Positions 15,842 to 21,691 of a stretch of 64,000 bases of DNA are shown one piece after another. This DNA comes from Verrucomicrobiaceae bacterium (GTDB lineage Bacteria > Verrucomicrobiota > Verrucomicrobiia > Verrucomicrobiales > Verrucomicrobiaceae). Position 1 is the stretch's first letter, and every line of letters starts with the position of its first letter. The position numbers were made by a program, and so were the translations under genes. The notes beneath the pieces are model-generated. The model ran no database searches, was not told the origin of the DNA, and worked only from the letters and a program-made list of their open reading frames with translations. The stretch is from contig JAEUHN010000054.1 in NCBI GenBank assembly GCA_016795365.1, forward strand, positions 1-64,000. Reading direction: 5' to 3'.

Positions 15842-16513
15842 TCAGCCCAGTGCTGCGATGATTTTGGATGAGTCGCTCACCCATCCGAAGATGCCGCCCT
15901 GCGCCTTGATCATCTTCAAGCCCATCTCCTGGAAGATCGGGAAGTAAGAGCCAACGCAGTCCTCAGGCACGAGGCATTCGTAACCGCGATCATTCGCCTC
16001 GCGCACCGTCGTGTTGACACAGACCTCCGTTGTCACACCAGTGACGACGAGCTGCGTGATGCCGAGGTTTTGCAGGATGGCGTGCAGATCGGTGGCGAAG
16101 AAGGCACCCTTGCCTGGCTTGTCGATGACAGGCTCGCCCGGCAGCGGGTAAAGCTCAGGAATGATGTCCTGACCAGGTTCGCCACGAATCAAGATGCGTC
16201 CCATCGGACCTGTGTCTCCGATGGTCTTCGTGCCTTTGCCACGCACCTTCTTTGCCGGTGGGAGGTCCGACAAATCAGGGCGATGGCCCTCGCGGGTGTG
16301 CAGGACTTGAAGGCCCGCAGCCCGCCACGCATCGAGGAGATTCTTATTGGGAGCGATAGCGCGGCGGAGCTGCGAAACGTCATTGCCCAGCATCTCGCCG
16401 AAACCTCCGGGCTCCAGGAAGTCACGTTGCATGTCGATGATGAGCAGCGCCGTCTTCGCGGGCTGCATCTCGAATGCATAAGGTTCGGCGTCGATGCTGA
16501 GGGTCGCATTCAT
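15842..16513 (-). CDS. Isochorismatase-like cysteine amidohydrolase, possible triuret/biuret-type hydrolase
   Basis: This 223-residue protein is a paralogue of the biuret hydrolase encoded 1.7 kb away and keeps the triad D27-K132-C165 (LLIIDMQRDF, IDKPGKGAF, TTEVCVNTT). It differs at the N-terminus (IDAEPYAFEMQPAKTAL), in the GNDVSQLRRAIAPNKN segment, in VRGKGTKTIGDTGPMGR, and in the C-terminal SYFPIFQEMGLKMI where BiuH has [14 protein letters not shown]. The known triuret hydrolase TrtA is a BiuH paralogue encoded near it, so triuret is an attractive substrate, but relatives acting on other amides cannot be excluded. The gene lies 38 nt after the outer-membrane protein gene. Confidence 0.85.
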   Translation of the reverse strand: MNATLSIDAEPYAFEMQPAKTALLIIDMQRDFLEPGGFGEMLGNDVSQLRRAIAPNKNLLDAWRAAGLQVLHTREGHRPDLSDLPPAKKVRGKGTKTIGDTGPMGRILIRGEPGQDIIPELYPLPGEPVIDKPGKGAFFATDLHAILQNLGITQLVVTGVTTEVCVNTTVREANDRGYECLVPEDCVGSYFPIFQEMGLKMIKAQGGIFGWVSDSSKIIAALG

Positions 16514-16531
16514 GGCAGGTGTCAGGCTGGG

Positions 16532-16547
16532 TGCTGATGTGATGCCA
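16532..16547 (-). promoter_or_regulatory. Weak sigma-54-like site upstream of the second isochorismatase-like gene
   Basis: Minus-strand TGGCATCACATCAGCA has a good -24 half (TGGCAT) and GC at the right distance, but a poor -12 half (CAGCA). The predicted start near 16521 leaves about 8 nt to the ATG. Confidence 0.25.
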
Positions 16548-16551
16548 GGAG

Positions 16552-17481
16552 TTAGAAGAAAATGGAGATACCGCCGTGGAACTGCACGAGGTCGTCCTTG
16601 TGCTCGTTCGCCGTGAGCACCGAGTTGCCATCGCGCAGACCGTCATTGCTGAGGTGGTAATACTTCACGCCAGCGTAGAGCGTCCAGAAGCCGAGGTCCT
16701 TCGGCACAAAGGTTAGCGGCACGCTCATCTTGAGTTCCGTGCCGAACACCGCGAGTCCCGAGCCACCGCCCGTGCCGTCGAACTTCTGGTAAAAGTCATC
16801 GTTCACCAGATTGATGTAGGTCGGCAGTTCGAACTTCACCGAACCGATCTTGAAGCCCGGATTGATGCCGATGGTGAAGTAGTTGCTCTCCTCCGAGGTT
16901 GCCGAGTTAAACGCGACCGTGGCCTTGTAATTCAGCTCCTGCCAGTAAGCGACATACGGGTGCAAGGCGAAAGCACCCAGCGCCTTCGAGTCATCGTAGC
17001 CGAGCTTCACTTCGAGATGCGTCGAGGTCGGATACGAGTCCACCATGCTGACGAACGAGGTGTAGTTCAGATCGAGCTTCCAGTTGTCGGCGAACTTGAA
17101 TCCAAGGCCCGCGATCGGGTCGAACTCATTCCAGTTTCCCGGATCAGCACCGGACTCGCGGGTGTGAATCGAACTCCACACACCAGCGGTCAGCGTCACG
17201 TCTTGGATGAGGCTGTCCTTGTTGTTGTAGAGATCGAAGAACACGAGGAACAGCGGCTGGAAGATCAGCCCCTCGTTCTCCACATTCAGGCCGCGAGGCG
17301 TGATGTAGTGATCGGAGAAGTCGAGTTGCAGCAAGGCATGGATGGACGACGATGGCGGCGGTGCTTCGATCACTGGATTCTTCGCTGGCTTGGTGCCCGC
17401 GAGCAGCGGACCAGACGCGGCGAGGAGCGAGCCAAGGGCGATTGCTGCCAGAGATTCACGGAGGTAGGTTGTTCGTTTCAT
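16552..17481 (-). CDS. Outer-membrane beta-barrel protein (porin-like)
   Basis: This 309-residue protein has a signal peptide (MKRTTYLRESLAAIALGSLLAASGPLLA) followed by alternating amphipathic strands such as VTLTAGVWSSIHT, WKLDLNYTSFVSM, HLEVKLGY, FALHPYVAYW and FWTLYAGVKYYHLS. It ends in phenylalanine (VQFHGGISIFF), the usual signal for outer-membrane insertion. It has no recognised enzymatic motif. Its position as the first gene of the minus-strand series, ahead of two amidohydrolases and two importers, suggests it carries small nitrogen compounds across the outer membrane. The start at 17481 follows a sigma-54-type site by about 40 nt. Confidence 0.78.
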   Translation of the reverse strand: MKRTTYLRESLAAIALGSLLAASGPLLAGTKPAKNPVIEAPPPSSSIHALLQLDFSDHYITPRGLNVENEGLIFQPLFLVFFDLYNNKDSLIQDVTLTAGVWSSIHTRESGADPGNWNEFDPIAGLGFKFADNWKLDLNYTSFVSMVDSYPTSTHLEVKLGYDDSKALGAFALHPYVAYWQELNYKATVAFNSATSEESNYFTIGINPGFKIGSVKFELPTYINLVNDDFYQKFDGTGGGSGLAVFGTELKMSVPLTFVPKDLGFWTLYAGVKYYHLSNDGLRDGNSVLTANEHKDDLVQFHGGISIFF

Positions 17482-17521
17482 TGGAGTGGGAGTGGTGTTG
17501 GGGTTGACAACTGCCACTGAT

Positions 17522-17537
17522 TGCAGCGTCGATGCCA
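17522..17537 (-). promoter_or_regulatory. Candidate sigma-54 promoter of the outer-membrane protein gene
   Basis: Minus-strand TGGCATCGACGCTGCA matches the consensus at 14 of 16 positions with correct GG/GC spacing. The predicted start near 17511 gives a leader of about 30 nt. It would be the first promoter of the nitrogen island. Confidence 0.45.
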
Positions 17538-17590
17538 GGGTGCTCCGCAAACACTGCACCCCTTGATTTGCATAGGCTCCAGCTTGGCAT

Positions 17591-17640
17591 GCCCCATCGT
17601 GTGATGGGGCCGATGCTGTTGCATGTGTTGCACAGCAACA
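17591..17640. other. Two adjacent hairpins in the divergent spacer between the outer-membrane protein and ECF genes
   Basis: The first is a perfect 8-bp GC-rich stem with a 4-base loop (GCCCCATC-GTGT-GATGGGGC, 17591-17610). The second is TGTTGC...GCAACA (17617-17640) with an inner TGTG-ttg-CACA. The spacer (17482-17767) has no gene. The hairpins could be operators for either direction. The loops do not match the ACGR loops of the guanidine-II riboswitch. Confidence 0.4.
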
Positions 17641-17767
17641 CAGACGCAACACCGCGAATACCACCACCTTTTCGCATGTAGGTGATGGTTGTATTTGCAA
17701 TGCCGCAATCAATAGGCTCATCCTGTTCAGGCATGTCATCGCAGTCTGCGACCGCACCGCTTCGTGC

Positions 17768-18475
17768 ATGAAATTCCCCTCCACCAATTGGGCGCAAATA
17801 GCGATGGCCACCTTGAATGGCGATTCCTCCAGCTATCAGGCGCTTTCCAAGCTCTGCTCAGATTACCGCGAACCCCTGGTGAGGTTCCTATGCGTTCGCG
17901 GCCATGATCGAAACACCAGTGAGGACATGGTGCAGGAGTTCTTTCTGAAGCTGCTCCAATCGCGTGCGTGGAAGCGAGCCGATCAGGCCCATGGACGATT
18001 CCGCACCTTCCTGCTGGCCTCGCTCTTGCATGTGACCGATCACGCACGGCAGAAGGCAGGAGCGCTGAAGCGTGGCGGCGGTATCGAGCACGACAGCCTG
18101 GATGCGCTGGCTGAAGACGGCATCGAACAGGCAGAGATAACGCCAGAGATCGGGCGACGCTTCGATAGCGAGTGGGCATTCGAGTTGATCAAGCAATCGC
18201 TGAAAGCCCTCGCCGCTGAATTTGACTCCGAGGGCCGCAGCGGTGAGTTCGACGCGCTGCGTTGCTTTCTACCGTGCGCGGATTTGCCCCCTTCGTATGA
18301 GGACTTGTCCGCGCGGCTCGGACAGCCGGTTCCAGCGTTGAAGACCAAGGTGCATCGGCTGCGAGTGCGTTTCCGTGAGCTGCTGCGCAGCGCCGTCGCG
18401 CGCACGGTGAGCGCGCCGCATGAGGTGGACGAGGAACTGGCGTATCTGCGCAGTTTGCTTGTAGGAGGAAATTGA
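17768..18475 (+). CDS. ECF-type RNA polymerase sigma factor paired with a Ser/Thr kinase
   Basis: This 235-residue sigma-70-like protein has region 2 (residues about 25-85: YREPLVRFLCVRGHDRNTSEDMVQEFFLKLL and GRFRTFLLASL) and region 4 (about 170-215: PSYEDLSARLGQPVPALKTKVHRLRVRFREL). It belongs to the group of ECF factors in planctomycetes and verrucomicrobia that lie beside Hanks-type kinases and have no anti-sigma factor. Phosphorylation by the kinase encoded 33 nt downstream is the likely input. Target genes are unknown; the PEP-CTERM gene downstream is a candidate. Confidence 0.9.
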   Translation: MKFPSTNWAQIAMATLNGDSSSYQALSKLCSDYREPLVRFLCVRGHDRNTSEDMVQEFFLKLLQSRAWKRADQAHGRFRTFLLASLLHVTDHARQKAGALKRGGGIEHDSLDALAEDGIEQAEITPEIGRRFDSEWAFELIKQSLKALAAEFDSEGRSGEFDALRCFLPCADLPPSYEDLSARLGQPVPALKTKVHRLRVRFRELLRSAVARTVSAPHEVDEELAYLRSLLVGGN

Positions 18476-18508
18476 AACTCAGGGGCGAAAACACGGAAGA
18501 TAGTTTGC

Positions 18509-21382
18509 ATGATTGATCCGCCCCCGCCCACCTGCCAGACCTGCGGCACTGCGATTGACTCCGTGCGCAGCGGTGGTGTGTGCGCGGTGTGCTTGTTCGG
18601 CGATGCGCTGGAGCATGAGGTGAGCGAGACCTTCGGCGGGCACGAGCTGCATGGCGTGATCGCACGCGGCGGCATGGGCGTGGTGTATCGAGCGATGCAG
18701 CGCGAGCCGCGCCGCGAGGTGGCGCTGAAAACCCTGCGCGGCGCGGAGCTGGACTCGCCCGAGGCGCAGGCCCGCTTCCGCGATGAGGCGCGCACGATGG
18801 CGGAGCTGGAGCATCCAGGCATCCTGCCCATCCATCAGTTCGGCCAGCAAGACGGCGTGTTGTTTTTCACCATGAAGCTGGCGGCGGGCGGCTCGCTGGC
18901 GGAGCGCACGGCGGACTACGCGGGGCAATGGCGGAAGATCGCGACGCTTCTCGCGAGCGTGGCGGAGGCGGTTCAGTTCGCGCACGAGCACGGCGTGCTG
19001 CATCGCGACATCAAGCCGGGGAACATTCTCTTCGATGAGGGAGGCCATGCGTTCGTCAGCGACTTCGGCCTGGCAAAACTCGCTGAGCGCGCAGACGGTG
19101 GCATGACCGGATCCGCAGCGATGCTCGGCACGCCGCACTACATGGCGCCGGAGATCGCGGCGCATGGCTTGCGCGCGGCGACGACGGCTACGGATGTGTG
19201 GAGCCTGGGCGTGGTGCTTTACGAACTGCTGGCGCAGGCGCGTCCATTCCAGGCAGAATCCGTGCCCGCGCTGATACGCGAAATCGCTGAGCGCGAGCCA
19301 GCCGAGATGGCATTGGATGTGCCGTCCGATCTGCGCGTCATCGCGGGCAAGGCGCTGGCGAAAGACCCCGCGCGCCGCTACACGAGCGCGCGTGCGCTGG
19401 CGGATGATCTGCATTGCTGGTTGGAAGACCGGCCCATCACCGCGCGTCCCACGCCAGCAGCGGAGCGCGTGTGGTTGTGGATGAAACGCAATCCCGCAGT
19501 GGCCGCAATGTCCGCAGTGCTGGCTTTCTCGATCATCATCACGGCGGGATTGCTGCTGCGGTCTTACCACCGCACGAATGAAACGCTGCGCACCTCCCTC
19601 ATCACGCAGGCGAAGTTTGAGCGCTCCAGCGGGAAGATGGGCCAGCGCCACGGCGCGCTGGCGACCTTGCAGCGCGCTGCGGCCATTCGCATGGACACGG
19701 ACATCGCCAGCGAGTGCGCCGCCGCGCTCGCCTGCGTGGATGTGCGCGAGCGATCGTCATGGGCGTTTGATCTCGGGAAGGGCGAGCACATGCCGGAGTT
19801 CTCGCCTGATCTCACGCAGTGCGCGGTGTCGGAACACACGGGTGGTTTCAGCCTGCATTCTGCCGTCGATGGCAAGGTAACGCATCGCTTCCCGGCGGCG
19901 AAGCGCGCGGAGACTTTTACTTTTGCACCCGATGGCAAAACCATCGCCACCCGCCTCTCCAGCAAGACCATCCAACTCTGGCACACCGATGGCGAGGCAC
20001 CCGTGGCGGAGATTCCCAGCGCGGTCGCTTACGGCATGGCATCAGGCATCGCAGCCTCGTTTTCATCATCGCAACATGCCTGGGCCATCGCCGCCAAGGA
20101 TGGCGCGGTGATGAAGGTGCAGCTCACCGGTGAAACCACGACATGGCTGCCCGTAGCGGGGCGCATCGTCGGCAGCCTCCGCTTTGATCCGAAAGGCGAG
20201 CGGATGATCCTCACTCATCGCGATGGCATCGAACTCTGGCAGATGAACGAAGCACCAAAGCTGCTGTGGAGCATCAAGCAGGAGGCCACGCTGCCAGCCG
20301 TGGCCTGGCATCCGCGCGGAAGTTACTTGGCTGTGACCGCGCAGTTCGGTGTGCGCGAATTGCAAGTGCTCAAGGCCGCCGATGGCACGGTGCTGTCCCG
20401 ATTGCGTGGACCGCAGCAATCCATCAGCCGCATCGCCTTCCATCCGCACAGCTACGTCATCGCCGCCGTGAGCAATGACAGTATGCTGCGCCTCTGGGAC
20501 TACCGCGATGCGCGGCTGCTGCTCACCGTGCCTGCCTCGGATCGCGCTTTGGCGTGGTCGCCGAATGGCCGCACGCTGGGCTGCGGGCCTGTCATGCAAA
20601 AGCTCGGGCTCTTTGATTTCTCCGCTGGCCCGGTGCTGCGTGAGTTCATCGGCTGGGAGATGTTTGGTCAAGGCATCGTGAACAACATGAGCCTGTCCGC
20701 CGACGGCCTGTGGCTGTTGAGCGTGGGGAACCAAGGAATGTCCTTCTGGAGCACCGTCACACGCGGCCTGGCCAATGACGTGGTTTCCCCCGTGCCGATC
20801 TATTCGCGCGCCTTCCTTATGCCCGACATGCACAGTGTCGTTTACACCACGACCGGCAAGAACGGTTGCATGATGCGCCAGCCGCTGGGACTCAGCTTCA
20901 CCGGCTTCGTGGCCACACCTGGAACCGCGCAGAAGGTGCCAGGATCAGACAACGCCACGCTCATCGACATGACCGCGAGCGGCGACTGGGTCGTTATTCG
21001 CAACGACACGTATCGCATCGATCTGTGGCCGCAGGGCGATGCCGCGCGCGCGTCTCCGCTGCTGAACACCGGCACCACAGGTGTGGCGTTCAGTCCTGAT
21101 CTGCGCTGGGGCATTGCGCCGAGTGAGCGGCTTGGCTGCATCATTGTCATTGATCGGGAAAACCGCCCGTGGCAAAAGCAAATTCCCATCGCTGGAGTCA
21201 ATATCGTTCGCTGGTCGCCTGATGGCCGCTGGGTCTATGTCAACGGCATCCATGAGCACCTGCTGCTGGATGCCACGACCTGGCAGGAGCGCGCGCTGGC
21301 CGAAGAGCACATCCGCCTACGGCACCGGCTGCAATGGCTTCTCCCCCGACTCGCAGCGGCTCGTGCTCTCCGTGGGCAATGA
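18509..21382 (+). CDS. Transmembrane Ser/Thr protein kinase with WD-like repeats, C-terminus frameshifted
   Basis: The open frame encodes 957 residues. An N-terminal CxxC...CxxC ribbon (residues 9-30) precedes a Hanks kinase domain (about 45-310) with ARGGMGVVYRA, catalytic Lys in VALKTL, HRDIKPGN, DFG and APE. One membrane helix (about 333-350) precedes a long WD40/propeller-like region with repeated FSPDG/WSPNG-type blades. The last 30 or so residues in this frame (EHIRLRHRLQWLLPRL...) are arginine-rich and non-propeller-like. A normal final blade, with SPDSQRLVL and ending GRIFEWDLAVLQGEM, continues in the +1 frame to 21584. The paralogous kinase at 28929-31760 ends with the matching GTVARWNLTALHHEL. 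A one-base insertion or assembly error near 21300 is likely. Confidence 0.85.
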   Translation: MIDPPPPTCQTCGTAIDSVRSGGVCAVCLFGDALEHEVSETFGGHELHGVIARGGMGVVYRAMQREPRREVALKTLRGAELDSPEAQARFRDEARTMAELEHPGILPIHQFGQQDGVLFFTMKLAAGGSLAERTADYAGQWRKIATLLASVAEAVQFAHEHGVLHRDIKPGNILFDEGGHAFVSDFGLAKLAERADGGMTGSAAMLGTPHYMAPEIAAHGLRAATTATDVWSLGVVLYELLAQARPFQAESVPALIREIAEREPAEMALDVPSDLRVIAGKALAKDPARRYTSARALADDLHCWLEDRPITARPTPAAERVWLWMKRNPAVAAMSAVLAFSIIITAGLLLRSYHRTNETLRTSLITQAKFERSSGKMGQRHGALATLQRAAAIRMDTDIASECAAALACVDVRERSSWAFDLGKGEHMPEFSPDLTQCAVSEHTGGFSLHSAVDGKVTHRFPAAKRAETFTFAPDGKTIATRLSSKTIQLWHTDGEAPVAEIPSAVAYGMASGIAASFSSSQHAWAIAAKDGAVMKVQLTGETTTWLPVAGRIVGSLRFDPKGERMILTHRDGIELWQMNEAPKLLWSIKQEATLPAVAWHPRGSYLAVTAQFGVRELQVLKAADGTVLSRLRGPQQSISRIAFHPHSYVIAAVSNDSMLRLWDYRDARLLLTVPASDRALAWSPNGRTLGCGPVMQKLGLFDFSAGPVLREFIGWEMFGQGIVNNMSLSADGLWLLSVGNQGMSFWSTVTRGLANDVVSPVPIYSRAFLMPDMHSVVYTTTGKNGCMMRQPLGLSFTGFVATPGTAQKVPGSDNATLIDMTASGDWVVIRNDTYRIDLWPQGDAARASPLLNTGTTGVAFSPDLRWGIAPSERLGCIIVIDRENRPWQKQIPIAGVNIVRWSPDGRWVYVNGIHEHLLLDATTWQERALAEEHIRLRHRLQWLLPRLAAARALRGQ

Positions 21383-21584
21383 ATCGCTGCACGTCCTCAG
21401 CGTGCCGGACCTGCGCCTCATCGTCGCGCTCACGCCCCCGCTGCCGCTGGACCTCCGCCGCGTGGTGTGGAGCCGGGACGGCAGCAAACTCTGGGCGATG
21501 GGCGTGGCCGGTCGCATCTTCGAGTGGGATCTCGCGGTATTGCAGGGGGAGATGAAGAGGCTGGGGATGGAGTGGCAGAGGTGA
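21306..21584 (+). pseudogene. Displaced C-terminal propeller blade of the frameshifted kinase
   Basis: In the +1 frame relative to the kinase this stretch reads STSAYGTGCNGFSPDSQRLV...VVWSRDGSKLWAMGVAGR...FEWDLAVLQGEMKRLGMEW and then stops. It supplies the blade that the kinase frame loses. It has no start of its own and makes sense only as the original end of the kinase. Confidence 0.75.
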
Positions 21585-21691
21585 ACTCGACACTGCGGTG
21601 TAAAATTTCCCGCACATTTTTGAAACCCGCCGCCGCGGAGTCGGAAGAACAGAGAGCCGCCCCATTTTTCGCGCCTCCACTCTTCCACTCT

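Noticed and set aside
17591-17640. Tandem hairpins as a guanidine-II (mini-ykkC) riboswitch controlling the island
   Set aside because: The first loop reads ACAC on the island's strand rather than ACGR, the second hairpin has a long loop without ACGR, and the hairpins lie upstream of the predicted sigma-54 start, so they would not be in that mRNA.
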